64,000 bases of DNA, from positions 4,664,626-4,728,625 of the forward strand of contig NZ_JAUSZJ010000002.1 of assembly GCF_030817475.1 (NCBI RefSeq). The letters are read 5' to 3'. Of this stretch, positions 7,290 to 15,672 are shown in pieces. The notes under the pieces were generated by a model. The model saw only the letters and a program-made list of their open reading frames with translations. It was not told the DNA's origin and ran no database searches. The stretch comes from Streptomyces sp. V2I9 (GTDB taxonomy: Bacteria; Actinomycetota; Actinomycetes; Streptomycetales; Streptomycetaceae). The stretch's first letter is position 1. Every line of letters starts with the position of its first letter. Both the position numbers and the translations under genes were made by a program.

Positions 7290-8147
7290 TCAGGACCCGT
7301 TCACGCCGTCCCAGAACGCGGTCAGCGCCTCGGCCGTCTCCTGCGGGCGGGCGGTGTTGGGGGAGTGCTCGGCGCCGGTGATCGTGGTGCGGCGGGCGCC
7401 GAGGCGGTGCGCCATGGAGTCGAACAGCTCCACCGGCCAGACGTCGTCGCGCTCCCCGGACAGCACGTGGACGGGCAGCCCCACGGCGGCCAGCTCGTCC
7501 ACCCGGTCGGGCTCGGCCGCCAGCTGGGCCCCGGTGGCGATCAGCTGGGCCGGGTCGTGGGCGAGCCAGCGGCGGCGCAGGTCCGCGCCGTCGCCGGTGT
7601 CCGCGTCCTGCGGGGGGTCCAGCGCCCGCATCGCCTCCCACACCTCGTCCATGGACAGCACGGCCAGCGCGTCGCTCAGCATCTTCACCTTGTCCCGCTG
7701 GGCGGCGACCACCTCGGCGGGGCCCGAGGACATCAGCGTCAGCGACCGGAACGGGGTGGCGTCCCACAGGACGGCGGCGCGGGCGATCTGACCGCCGAGC
7801 GAGTGCCCGAGCAGGTGCAGCTTCCCTGTGTCCCCCTCCAGGGCCGCCGCCTGGGCGAGCACGTCGCGGGCCAACTCGGCCTGGACGTAACTCTCCTGGC
7901 GCCCCGTCCCCCGCGACTCGAACTGCCCCCGGCCGTCCACGGCGACCACCCGGTAGCCCGCCGCGCACAGCGGTTCGAGCAGGGCGACGAAGTCCTCCTT
8001 GCTGCCGGTGTAGCCGGGCAGCAGCAGGGCGGTCGCCCGTGCCGGGGCAGCCGGTACGGCGTCCAGGACGGCGAAGTCGCCGCGCTCGGTGGACAGGGCG
8101 CGTGAGCGGGCGCAGGGCGGCGGGGTGAAGGTGGGCGGACGGCTCAT
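7290..8147 (-). CDS. Alpha/beta-fold hydrolase
   Basis: A 285-residue alpha/beta hydrolase. The nucleophile elbow GHSLGG places Ser116. The acid is in GERDDVWP (Asp234 or 235) and the base in GAEHSPNT (His261), so the catalytic triad is complete. The oxyanion-hole region PGYTGSKEDF is at about residues 44-53. There is no signal peptide, so it acts in the cytosol. Substrate cannot be predicted; the family includes esterases, lipases, epoxide hydrolases and lactonases. It is transcribed alone on the minus strand, away from a 495-base intergenic region. Confidence 0.85.
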   Translation of the reverse strand: MSRPPTFTPPPCARSRALSTERGDFAVLDAVPAAPARATALLLPGYTGSKEDFVALLEPLCAAGYRVVAVDGRGQFESRGTGRQESYVQAELARDVLAQAAALEGDTGKLHLLGHSLGGQIARAAVLWDATPFRSLTLMSSGPAEVVAAQRDKVKMLSDALAVLSMDEVWEAMRALDPPQDADTGDGADLRRRWLAHDPAQLIATGAQLAAEPDRVDELAAVGLPVHVLSGERDDVWPVELFDSMAHRLGARRTTITGAEHSPNTARPQETAEALTAFWDGVNGS

Positions 8148-8642
8148 ACGGCGAGGCTATCGCCGCCACCCGGCAGCCGCCGCCCCGGGCGGGAGGTGGC
8201 ATGGCGGCAGTGGTCTCCGCCCGCGCCCGCTCCGGCCGGGTGCCGTGCCACCCGGGCCCGCCACCGCGCCCTCGGCCCGCACCGGAGAGCTTCCCCGCTC
8301 ACCCGTCCCGCAGAACGGCGGTCGGACCTGTTCCGTCCCCCTCCGCCCGCCGGGTGCCTGAACCGTGACGGTCCGGTCCTCCTCGCCCGTGGTCCGCGGC
8401 GTGGCGTGATCAGGCACAGGACCGGGTGCCCCGGTTGATCCGGTGGTCGGAGTGCGCAATTGCCGTGATTGATCACGAAGCGGGCACGATCGCCGGTCGC
8501 CCCTCTCGGTGGGGCCGCGATCTTCTTTACCCTGTCATGACACAGGGGGCTTGAGTCTGCGCTGTTCGGGCGCGGCTTCCTCCTGGCTCAGGCCGGAATG
8601 TTCTCTTCCGGTTGCTCTTCCGCTCACCCAGGAGATATCCCC
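8148..8642. other. 495-base divergent intergenic region
   Basis: This space separates the divergent hydrolase and TM2 genes. No convincing gene was seen. Its right third is less GC-rich and holds the TM2 promoter area with the palindrome at 8533-8542. The left part shows no recognisable signal. Confidence 0.4.
8533..8542. promoter_or_regulatory. Palindrome in the TM2 promoter region
   Basis: The perfect 10-bp palindrome TGTCATGACA is flanked by CCC and a GGG-containing stretch. It lies about 100 bases before the TM2 start and beside a TTTACC patch that could be part of a promoter. The bound regulator, if any, is unknown. Confidence 0.35.
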
Positions 8643-8906
8643 ATGACCACCCCCGCTCCGGACGCCCCTTACGGCTTCGATCCGCAGGGCCGCCCCTACT
8701 CCGACAAGTCGAAGGTCGTCGCCGGCGTCCTCCAGATTCTTCTGGGAGGTCTCGGCATCGGACGCTTCTACGTCGGGTCCATCGGTGTGGGCATCGCCCA
8801 GCTCCTCACCTTCGGTGGTCTCGGCGTCTGGGCGCTGATCGACGGCATCCTCTACCTCACCAGCAATGACCGCACCGACAAGCAGGGCCGGGTCCTCCGC
8901 CCCTGA
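8643..8906 (+). CDS. TM2-domain membrane protein
   Basis: An 87-residue protein with a polar N-terminus containing YGFDPQGRPYSDKSK, then the TM2 fold: two membrane helices around residues 25-45 and 50-70. The GRFYVG motif is at residues 40-45 and a WALIDGILYL motif follows in helix 2. TM2 proteins are small membrane proteins of unknown function, often fused to or near signalling domains. The start is ATG 8643, with the ribosome site AGGAGATATCCCC directly before it. The gene ends in a strong terminator shared with the convergent helicase. Confidence 0.85.
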   Translation: MTTPAPDAPYGFDPQGRPYSDKSKVVAGVLQILLGGLGIGRFYVGSIGVGIAQLLTFGGLGVWALIDGILYLTSNDRTDKQGRVLRP

Positions 8907-8961
8907 TCCGCCACCGCTCCGCGCGGCCACCGAGCCGACCCTGCCGGGCGGCCCGCCACGA

Positions 8962-8997
8962 CTCCGCCCCGTCGATCATCGGATCGACGGGGCGGAG
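8962..8997. terminator. Bidirectional terminator between TM2 and DEAD-box helicase genes
   Basis: A perfect 16-bp inverted repeat with loop ATCG sits between the convergent stops. It is strong enough to end transcription from both sides. Confidence 0.75.
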
Positions 8998-9089
8998 TGC
9001 TGTGGACCAGCCGGTTCGGGTACGGCCCCGCACCGGCGAACTGTGTCCGCGGATGCGAGGCCGTCCCTGGAGCGGTGTCGCCGGAAGCG

Positions 9090-11537
9090 TCAGCTCTCGG
9101 TCGTCGTCGCGGCGCCCGCCGGGCGGGTGGCCCGACGACGTCGCGTCTTCGGCGCGGCGGCGGCCTCGCTCACCACGGCCTCGGCGGCGGAGACCACGGC
9201 GGCCTCCGGGGTCGCGGTCGCGGTCGCGGCGCCCGCCGGGCGGGTCGCCCGGCGGCGGCGCGGCTTGGCCTCCGCCTCGGCGGCCGGGGCCTCGGCGGCG
9301 ACCGCCGAGGAACTCTTGGCGGTGGCCTTCTCCACGGGCTCCGAAGCCGTCTCCGCCTTGGCGCGCGACTTCGTCGTCCTGGTCGCCCGTGCCTTCGGCT
9401 CGCTCACCACGGCCTCGGACTCGGCGCTCTTGGCCTCGGCCTTCGCCTTGGCCTTCGACTCGGCCTTCGCCTTCGACTCCGTCTTTGCCTTCGGCTCCGT
9501 CTTCGACGTGGCGCGAGCCGGGCGGCGGCGCGTCTTGGCCTCGGGCTCCGGCTCGGCGGCCGGGGCGATCTGGAAGTCGACCTCGTCGGCCGGCTTCACG
9601 ATCCGGGCGCGGCGGCGAGGCCGGGCCTTCGCCTCGGGGGCCGGCTCCGTGATGCCCGCGGCGACCGCCACGGTCTGGAACTCGGCCGGGGCCGACGCGG
9701 CCGGAGCGGTGGCGGGCGCGGCCGCCTCCTCCGCCACCGGCTTCGCGGCGCGGCTGCGACGGCGGCGCGGCTTCGTCTCCGCGACGGCCTCGGCCACCGG
9801 CTCGGCCGCGGGGGCCTCAACCACCGGCTTCACGACCGGCTCGGCGACGGGCGCGGCCTCGGCCACCGGCTTCGCGGCCGGCGCTGCCTCGGCCACCGGG
9901 GCGGGTACCACCGGGGCCTCGGCGACGGCCACGGCTGCCTCGGCGGCGCTGACGCGGGTACGGCGGCGACGGCGCGGGGTACGCGGAGCCTCGGGCGCGT
10001 CGTCCTCACCGGCCGGGGCGGCCGGAGTGGCCTCCTTGGCGGGTGCGGGCACCGTGGCCGCCTCCGCCTCGACGCCGGATCCGCCGCGGGTGCGGCGGCG
10101 CTGGCGCGGTGTACGGGTGCGGGGCTCGCGCTCCTCATGCTCCTCGCGCGCCGGAGCGGGGGCGGCGGACTTGCGGCCGCGGCCGCCGGTCTCACCGAGG
10201 TCCTCGACCTCCTCGGCGCGCAGGCCGGCGCGGGTCCGCTCGGCGCGCGGCAGCACGCCCTTGGTGCCCGCCGGGATGCCCAGCTCCTCGAAGAGGTGCG
10301 GCGAGGTGGAGTACGTCTCGGGCGGGTCCGGGAACTTCAGGTCCAGGGCCTTGTTGATCAGCTGCCAGCGCGGGATGTCGTCCCAGTCGACCAGCGTGAT
10401 CGCGATGCCCTTGGCGCCCGCGCGGCCGGTGCGGCCGATGCGGTGGAGGTAGGTCTTCTCGTCCTCCGGCGACTGGTAGTTGACGACGTGGGTCACGCCC
10501 TCGACGTCGATGCCGCGCGCGGCGACGTCGGTGCAGACCAGGACGTCGACCTTGCCGTTGCGGAAGGCGCGCAGCGCCTGCTCGCGGGCGCCCTGGCCGA
10601 GGTCGCCGTGGACCGCGCCGGAGGCGAAGCCGCGCTTCTCCAGCTGCTCGGCGATGTCGGCGGCCGTGCGCTTCGTCCGGCAGAAGATCATCGCGAGCCC
10701 GCGGCCGTCCGCCTGGAGGATGCGCGCGAGCATCTCGGGCTTGTCCATGTTGTGCGCGCGGTAGACGTGCTGGACCGTGTTCTTGACGGTCGTGCCCTCG
10801 TCGTCGGGCGACGTGGCGTTGATGTGCGTCGGCTGCGACATGTAGCGGCGGGCCAGGCTGATGACCGCGCCGGGCATGGTGGCCGAGAACAGCATGGTCT
10901 GGCGCTTGGGCGGCAGCATCGTGATGATGCGCTCGACGTCGGGCAGGAAGCCCAGGTCCAGCATCTCGTCGGCCTCGTCGAGGACGAGCCCGCGGATGTG
11001 GGAGAGGTCGAGCTTGCGCTGGCCCGCCAGGTCCAGGAGGCGGCCCGGCGTGCCGACGATCACGTCGACGCCCTTCTTGAGCGCCTCGACCTGGGGCTCG
11101 TAGGCCCGGCCGCCGTAGATCGCGAGAACGCGGACGTTGCGGACCTTGCCGGCGGTGAGCAGGTCGTTGGTGACCTGCTGGCACAGCTCACGGGTGGGGA
11201 CGACGACGAGCGCCTGCGGGGCGTCGGTCAGCTGCTCGGGCTTGGCGCGCCCGGCCTCGACGTCGGCGGGGACGGTCACCCGCTCCAGGAGCGGAAGACC
11301 GAAGCCGAGCGTCTTGCCGGTGCCGGTCTTGGCCTGGCCGATGACGTCGGAGCCGGAGAGGGCTACGGGGAGCGTCAGCTCCTGGATGGGGAAGGGGGAC
11401 GTGATGCCGACCGCCTCAAGGGCTTCGGCCGTCTCGGAAAGAATACCGAGGTCTCGGAACGTAGTCAGGGTGCTGCCTCTTCTGTGAGACGCGGTCCGAG
11501 GCGAACGCTGGGGGTCGTACCGTGCCGGGTTGGTCAT
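9090..11537 (-). CDS. DEAD-box ATP-dependent RNA helicase with long basic low-complexity tail
   Basis: An 815-residue protein. The core (about residues 24-450) has every DEAD-box motif: Q-motif region PFPIQE near 48, AKTGTGKT at 69-76, PTREL at 114-118, DEAD at 187-190, SAT at 218-220 and HRIGRTGR at 365-372. It should unwind or remodel RNA, with likely roles in ribosome assembly, mRNA decay or cold growth. Residues from about 452 to 815 form an Ala/Pro/Glu/Lys-rich tail with repeated RRRR and RRRATRPAGA blocks, probably a disordered RNA-binding arm. The first 23 codons look unlike the family. A CTG codon at 11468, with AGAGG seven bases upstream, is where relatives begin (TTFRDLGIL), so the true start may be non-canonical. 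Confidence 0.9.
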   Translation of the reverse strand: MTNPARYDPQRSPRTASHRRGSTLTTFRDLGILSETAEALEAVGITSPFPIQELTLPVALSGSDVIGQAKTGTGKTLGFGLPLLERVTVPADVEAGRAKPEQLTDAPQALVVVPTRELCQQVTNDLLTAGKVRNVRVLAIYGGRAYEPQVEALKKGVDVIVGTPGRLLDLAGQRKLDLSHIRGLVLDEADEMLDLGFLPDVERIITMLPPKRQTMLFSATMPGAVISLARRYMSQPTHINATSPDDEGTTVKNTVQHVYRAHNMDKPEMLARILQADGRGLAMIFCRTKRTAADIAEQLEKRGFASGAVHGDLGQGAREQALRAFRNGKVDVLVCTDVAARGIDVEGVTHVVNYQSPEDEKTYLHRIGRTGRAGAKGIAITLVDWDDIPRWQLINKALDLKFPDPPETYSTSPHLFEELGIPAGTKGVLPRAERTRAGLRAEEVEDLGETGGRGRKSAAPAPAREEHEEREPRTRTPRQRRRTRGGSGVEAEAATVPAPAKEATPAAPAGEDDAPEAPRTPRRRRRTRVSAAEAAVAVAEAPVVPAPVAEAAPAAKPVAEAAPVAEPVVKPVVEAPAAEPVAEAVAETKPRRRRSRAAKPVAEEAAAPATAPAASAPAEFQTVAVAAGITEPAPEAKARPRRRARIVKPADEVDFQIAPAAEPEPEAKTRRRPARATSKTEPKAKTESKAKAESKAKAKAEAKSAESEAVVSEPKARATRTTKSRAKAETASEPVEKATAKSSSAVAAEAPAAEAEAKPRRRRATRPAGAATATATPEAAVVSAAEAVVSEAAAAPKTRRRRATRPAGAATTTES

Positions 11538-11851
11538 CCGGCCGTGGATGGGCCGGGTGGCGCGGGACCACTGCCGTCGCTCGAGCGCTCGTGCCGCTGA
11601 GGGGGCCCCTCATCTGCCGCCGTACATGTCGTACGCACCGCGTGGAGGGCTGTCGGGTCGGAGCCGATCGGGCCACCGACCGGGCATCCTCATTCAAGGG
11701 CGCGCCTCTGGCACAGCACAGTGCTCAGTAAGCGCAATACCACTGTACCCCGGATTCGCGCATGTGTGTCGGACGAATTCATCGGAACGGTATGGGGTCC
11801 CTGGCTGACCAGGCCCTTCCGCCCTGCGCGGAGAGGGCTATCGTTCCGTTC
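11538..11851. other. Divergent intergenic region between helicase and ferritin-like genes
   Basis: About 314 bases serve as the helicase leader on the minus strand and the ferritin-like promoter region on the plus strand. A long helicase leader would fit cold-shock-type control, but no structure was identified with confidence. No gene is seen. Confidence 0.35.
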
Positions 11852-12598
11852 ATGGAGACGCCAGACCACGCCACCGAAGCCCCCGCAGACCTGTCCGAAG
11901 CCACCGGGATCGCCGCCCGGGACTGGGCCACCGCGGCCGCCGACCCGCAGTACCGCGCAGCCGTCGTGGACCTGCTCGGCGCCCTCGCCTACGGAGAGCT
12001 GGCGGCCTTCGAGCGGCTGGCGGAGGACGCGAAGCTCGCCCCGACCCTCGCGGACAAGGCGGAGCTGGCGAAGATGGCCACCGCCGAGTTCCACCACTTC
12101 GAGCAGCTCAGCCGCCGGCTGGCCGCCGTGGAGGAGGACCCGACCGCCGCGATGGAGCCGTTCGCCAAGGCGCTCGACGACTTCCACCGCCAGACCGCTC
12201 CGTCCGACTGGCTGGAGGGCCTGGTCAAGGCGTACGTCGGCGACTCGATCGCTAGCGACTTCTACCGCGAGGTCGCGGCCCGGCTGGACACCGACACCCG
12301 TGCTCTCGTGCTGTCGGTGCTCGACGACACGGGCCACGGGAACTTCGCCGTGGAGAAGGTGCGCGCCGCCATCGAGGCCGACCCGCGGGTCGGCGGACGC
12401 CTCGCGCTGTGGGCGCGCCGCCTGATGGGCGAGGCGCTCTCGCAGGCCCAGCGGGTGGTCGCCGACCGCGACGCCCTCTCGACGATGCTGGTCGGCGGCG
12501 TCGCGGACGGCTTCGACCTGGCCGAGGTGGGCCGGATGTTCTCCCGGATCACCGAGGCCCACACCAAGCGGATGGCCGCGCTGGGGCTGGCCGCGTAA
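11852..12598 (+). CDS. Ferritin-like-fold protein (MiaE-like)
   Basis: A 248-residue, mostly helical protein. Helices from about residue 40 contain ligand-type residues spaced as in ferritin-like carboxylate proteins: ALAYGELAAFERL near 47-59, AEFHHFEQL near 76-84, and later GLVKAYVGDSIASDFY. Members of this group include tRNA hydroxylase MiaE-like enzymes, but the diiron ligands cannot be proven here. The ATG at 11852 was chosen because the ORF upstream of it has no coding character and homologues start with METPD. It is monocistronic and diverges from the helicase gene, an arrangement I recall as conserved in Streptomyces. Confidence 0.75.
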   Translation: METPDHATEAPADLSEATGIAARDWATAAADPQYRAAVVDLLGALAYGELAAFERLAEDAKLAPTLADKAELAKMATAEFHHFEQLSRRLAAVEEDPTAAMEPFAKALDDFHRQTAPSDWLEGLVKAYVGDSIASDFYREVAARLDTDTRALVLSVLDDTGHGNFAVEKVRAAIEADPRVGGRLALWARRLMGEALSQAQRVVADRDALSTMLVGGVADGFDLAEVGRMFSRITEAHTKRMAALGLAA

Positions 12599-12644
12599 CC
12601 CCGTGCCCGCATGACCCCAGCGCTGTGCCCGCACGACCCCCGTG

Positions 12645-12917
12645 CTACTGGGCCGCCGCCGACCGGGTGAGGCGGCGGCCGCGGGGCCTGATCAGGAGCG
12701 ACAGCGTCACCGCCCCCACCGGCACGGCGCCGATCAGCGTCGCCAGGGCGTGGCCGGGTCCCAGGGCCGCATGCGTCAGGTAGGCGCCGAACAGGGCGCC
12801 CAGCGTGCCGGTGAGATACACCGCACGGGCGGAGGGCAGCCGGTCGGACAGTGATCGCAGCGCCACCCAGGACAGGGCCAGTCCGAGTACGGCGGCGCCG
12901 AAGGATTCCCAGATCAC
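12645..12917 (-). CDS. Small conserved membrane protein
   Basis: A 90-residue protein with three hydrophobic segments at about residues 5-20, 33-50 and 58-76, and a basic C-terminus (RPRGRRLTR), giving a probable inside C-terminus. It starts with GTG at 12917 behind a GAGGTGAT ribosome site. I do not recognise the family, and no catalytic residues are visible. It stands alone on the minus strand between the ferritin-like gene and DUF3107. Confidence 0.65.
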   Translation of the reverse strand: MIWESFGAAVLGLALSWVALRSLSDRLPSARAVYLTGTLGALFGAYLTHAALGPGHALATLIGAVPVGAVTLSLLIRPRGRRLTRSAAAQ

Positions 12918-13127
12918 AGAGGATCACCTCGCGGGGGTGTGCGGGGCGGGCAAATCGGTCGTAGGGCGTCCTACCCCCCGCCCGCGCCGGGCAACCCTCC
13001 GGCGGCCTCCGCAACTCGTACGGGATCCCGCCCCGACCTGCTGCGGGACACCCGCGCCACCCGCTGCGAGGAGCCCGTGCGCCGGGACGGCGGAGGAGCC
13101 GCACACGGCACGGCGCGGAACAGCACA

Positions 13128-13165
13128 GGAGCGGCCCGGCGGGAAGATTCCCGCCGGGCCGCTCC
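13128..13165 (-). terminator. Terminator after the DUF3107 gene
   Basis: A perfect 18-bp inverted repeat at 13128-13145 and 13148-13165 lies just beyond the DUF3107 stop. In practice the closing A/T pairs would form a loop of about six bases. Confidence 0.7.
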
Positions 13166-13187
13166 CATGGTCGACGCGTCCGGTGGA

Positions 13188-13415
13188 CTACAGCGCCCCG
13201 AACCCCACCCGCCGGGTGGTCGGCTCACCGATCTCCACATACGCGATGCGGTCGGCCGGCACCAGGACCTTGCGGCCCTTGTCGTCCGTGAGGCTGAGCA
13301 GCTCCGCCTTGCCGCCCAGTGCAGCGGTGACCGCGCTCTCGACGTCCTCGGCGGAAAGCCCGCTCTCCAGAACGATCTCGCGGGGCGAGTGCTGCACCCC
13401 GATCTTGACCTCCAC
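13188..13415 (-). CDS. DUF3107 family protein
   Basis: A 75-residue protein beginning VEVKIGVQHSPREIVLES and ending EIGEPTTRRVGFGAL. It is a small alpha/beta protein conserved throughout actinobacteria as DUF3107, with no established function. The GTG at 13415 is chosen because GGAGGGACA lies just upstream and the family start matches; the extra upstream codons in this frame look non-coding. It is followed by a strong terminator and lies 139 bases downstream of the TetR gene on the same strand. That neighbourhood is conserved as far as I recall. Confidence 0.8.
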   Translation of the reverse strand: MEVKIGVQHSPREIVLESGLSAEDVESAVTAALGGKAELLSLTDDKGRKVLVPADRIAYVEIGEPTTRRVGFGAL

Positions 13416-13554
13416 GGCTATGTCCCTCCGACGGTCAGTCCTCGCGCGGCGAACCGCGCCGTACGCAGCCACATTAGCCCGGCGGGAGGGACGCTCAGGG
13501 CCCGACCGGCAACGCCCGCAGCGAACACGGGTCCGGGTGTCGCCCCGGCGGGGG

Positions 13555-14196
13555 TCAGTGCTGCTCGACGCCGTGCAGCGGGAAGCCCGCGATGCCCCGC
13601 CAGGCCAGCGAGGTGAGGAGCTGGACCGCCGTGTCGCGCGGGATGGGGGACCGGCTGGAGAGCCAGTAGCGCGCCACCACCTGGGAGACGCCGCCGAGCC
13701 CCACCGCCAGCAGCATGGACTCGTCCTTGGAGAGGCCCGTGTCCCCGGCGATCACGTCGGAGATGGCCTCGGCGCACTGGAGCGAGACCCGGTCCACCCG
13801 CTCGCGCACGGCGGGCTCGTTGGTCAGGTCGGACTCGAAGACCAGCCGGAACGCGCCGCCCTCGTCCTCCACGTACGCGAAGTAGGCGTCCATCGTCGCC
13901 TCGACGCGCAGCTTGTTGTCGGTCGTCGAGGCCAGCGCCGTGCGCACGGCCTGGAGGAGCGATTCGCAGTGCTGGTCGAGCAGGGCCAGGTACAGCTCCA
14001 GCTTTCCGGGGAAGTGCTGGTAGAGCACCGGCTTGCTGACTCCGGCCCGCTCGGCGATGTCGTCCATCGCGGCGGAGTGGTAACCCTGCGCGACGAAGAC
14101 CTCCTGCGCGGCGCCCAGCAGCTGATTGCGTCGGGCGCGGCGGGGCAGGCGGGTGCCCCGCGGGCGCGCCGCCTCTGTCTGCTCGATGGCTGTCAC
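13555..14196 (-). CDS. TetR-family transcriptional regulator
   Basis: A 213-residue regulator. The N-terminal helix-turn-helix is clear at about residues 20-65: RRNQLLGAAQEVFVAQGYHS, then MDDIAERAGVSKPVLYQHF with the YxHF ending of TetR recognition helices. The C-terminal two thirds form the ligand/dimer domain (AYFAYVEDEGGAFRLVF). Start GTG 14196 is favoured by GGGAGG four bases upstream. The ligand and targets are not readable; a target among its neighbours is possible. It is transcribed on the minus strand upstream of DUF3107. Confidence 0.85.
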   Translation of the reverse strand: MTAIEQTEAARPRGTRLPRRARRNQLLGAAQEVFVAQGYHSAAMDDIAERAGVSKPVLYQHFPGKLELYLALLDQHCESLLQAVRTALASTTDNKLRVEATMDAYFAYVEDEGGAFRLVFESDLTNEPAVRERVDRVSLQCAEAISDVIAGDTGLSKDESMLLAVGLGGVSQVVARYWLSSRSPIPRDTAVQLLTSLAWRGIAGFPLHGVEQH

Positions 14197-14364
14197 GCCG
14201 CCTCCCAAATATGTGTTCCAGCACAGCCGGTCCGTGCACGCTGCGCCGTACAGCCATCGTACTTTTGGGTAACCGGGCTGCGCGTGGCGCGGACGCAGAA
14301 TTTCACGGACCGGACGGCTGCGGAAGCCACAGTTCTCCCTGGTCGGGGGGCAAAGCGGGGCGTA

Positions 14365-14580
14365 TTACCGGTAATCGTCCTCATCCAGCGGGATCACCCG
14401 GCGCTGTTCCGCCATGTCCGCCTCATCGGCGACCGCGGGGTCGACGTCTCCGGCCCGCTCGTCGTCCTCGGGCCGGACATCCGCGCGCTGCTCGGCGGCG
14501 TCCGCCTCCGGAGCCTCGGGCCCCGGCTCGTCCGGCTCGACGTCCTCGAAGGTGTCCGGGTCGCTCGGGTCGACCGTCAT
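14365..14580 (-). CDS. Small highly acidic conserved protein
   Basis: A 71-residue, strongly acidic protein (MTVDPSDPDTFEDVEPDEP at the start, PLDEDDYR at the end) with few hydrophobic residues, so likely disordered. I recognise it as a conserved hypothetical protein of Streptomyces without known function. It has no signal peptide. An ATTACCGGTAAT palindrome (14364-14375) overlaps its stop codon. Confidence 0.65.
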   Translation of the reverse strand: MTVDPSDPDTFEDVEPDEPGPEAPEADAAEQRADVRPEDDERAGDVDPAVADEADMAEQRRVIPLDEDDYR

Positions 14581-14698
14581 GTGCCGCTCCCTTCCTGTCG
14601 TTCCCCATGAAGCCTAGGAGTTACCCGTCTACCCCGCGATACGGGCTTGTGACGGCGAACACATGATTCATGGCGTGATCGTCTCGTAACATTGGCGC

Positions 14699-15664
14699 AT
14701 GTCTTCGACCGAGCTGCCGGGTGCCCGGGCCGCCGCCGCAGCGGTGGCCCCTGCGGTCAGTGCCGTCCGGGTCGCCGACGGCGAACGGCTGCGCACCGTT
14801 TCCCTGCCGGGGCTCGGTCTGAACGTCCGCTGCCGGCCGGGCGACCGGACCGGGCTGCCCCCCGCGCTGTACGTGCACGGGCTCGGCGGCTCGTCCCAGA
14901 ACTGGTCCGCGCTGATGCCGCTGCTGTCCGGTGTGGTCGACGGGGAAGCCGTCGACCTGCCCGGATTCGGGGACTCGCCGCCGCCGGACGACGGCAACTA
15001 CTCGGTGACCGGACACGCTCGCGCGGTGATCCGGCTGCTGGACGCGGAGGACCGCGGCCCCGTCCACCTCTTCGGCAACTCGCTGGGCGGCGCGGTCGCC
15101 ACGCGGGTCGCCGCCGTCCGCCCCGACCTGGTGCGCACCCTCACCCTGGTCTCGCCCGCCCTGCCCGAGTGGCGGGTCCAGCGCCCGGCCGTGCCGACCG
15201 GCCTGCTGGCGGTGCCGGGGGTCGCCTCCCTGTTCTCCCGGCTGACGAAGGACTGGACGGCGGAACAGCGCACCCGTGGAGTCATGGCACTCTGTTACGG
15301 CGATCCGGCACGGGTCTCCGAGGAAGCCTTCCGCCACGCGGTGGCCGAGATGGAGCGCCGGCTGGGACTGCCGTACTTCTGGGACGCGATGACGCGTTCG
15401 GCGCGGGGCATCGTGGACGCGTACACGCTGGGCGGCCAGCAGGGGCTGTGGCGCCAGGCCGAGCGGGTGCTCGCACCGACCCTGCTCGTGTACGGCAGGC
15501 GGGACCGGCTCGTCTCGTACCGGATGGCGCGCAGGGCGTCCACGGCTTTCCGTGACGCCCGGCTGCTGACGCTGCCCGACGCCGGGCACGTGGCGATGAT
15601 GGAGTACCCGGAGGCGGTCGCCCAGGCGTTCCGGGAACTGCTGGACGAGAGCGGCGGGAGCTGA
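14699..15664 (+). CDS. Alpha/beta-fold hydrolase
   Basis: A 321-residue alpha/beta hydrolase. The oxyanion region HGLGGSSQNW is at about residues 60-69, the nucleophile elbow GNSLGG gives Ser128, the acid is in YGRRDRLVS and the base in DAGHVAMME near the C-terminus. The triad is complete; substrate is unknown. A TAACAT -10-like box (14687-14692) lies six bases before the ATG and no ribosome site is visible, so the mRNA is probably leaderless. The DUF3152 gene begins only nine bases after its stop, so the two form an operon. Confidence 0.85.
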   Translation: MSSTELPGARAAAAAVAPAVSAVRVADGERLRTVSLPGLGLNVRCRPGDRTGLPPALYVHGLGGSSQNWSALMPLLSGVVDGEAVDLPGFGDSPPPDDGNYSVTGHARAVIRLLDAEDRGPVHLFGNSLGGAVATRVAAVRPDLVRTLTLVSPALPEWRVQRPAVPTGLLAVPGVASLFSRLTKDWTAEQRTRGVMALCYGDPARVSEEAFRHAVAEMERRLGLPYFWDAMTRSARGIVDAYTLGGQQGLWRQAERVLAPTLLVYGRRDRLVSYRMARRASTAFRDARLLTLPDAGHVAMMEYPEAVAQAFRELLDESGGS

Positions 15665-15672
15665 TCCGGGGC

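Noticed and set aside
8997..11600. 867-codon open frame on the plus strand opposite the DEAD-box helicase
   Set aside because: Its composition is Arg/Gly/Leu-rich without domains. It mirrors the helicase reading frame, as is usual in GC-rich DNA.
14364..14375. ATTACCGGTAAT palindrome as a regulator site
   Set aside because: It overlaps the stop codon of a small gene far from any promoter, so chance is likely.
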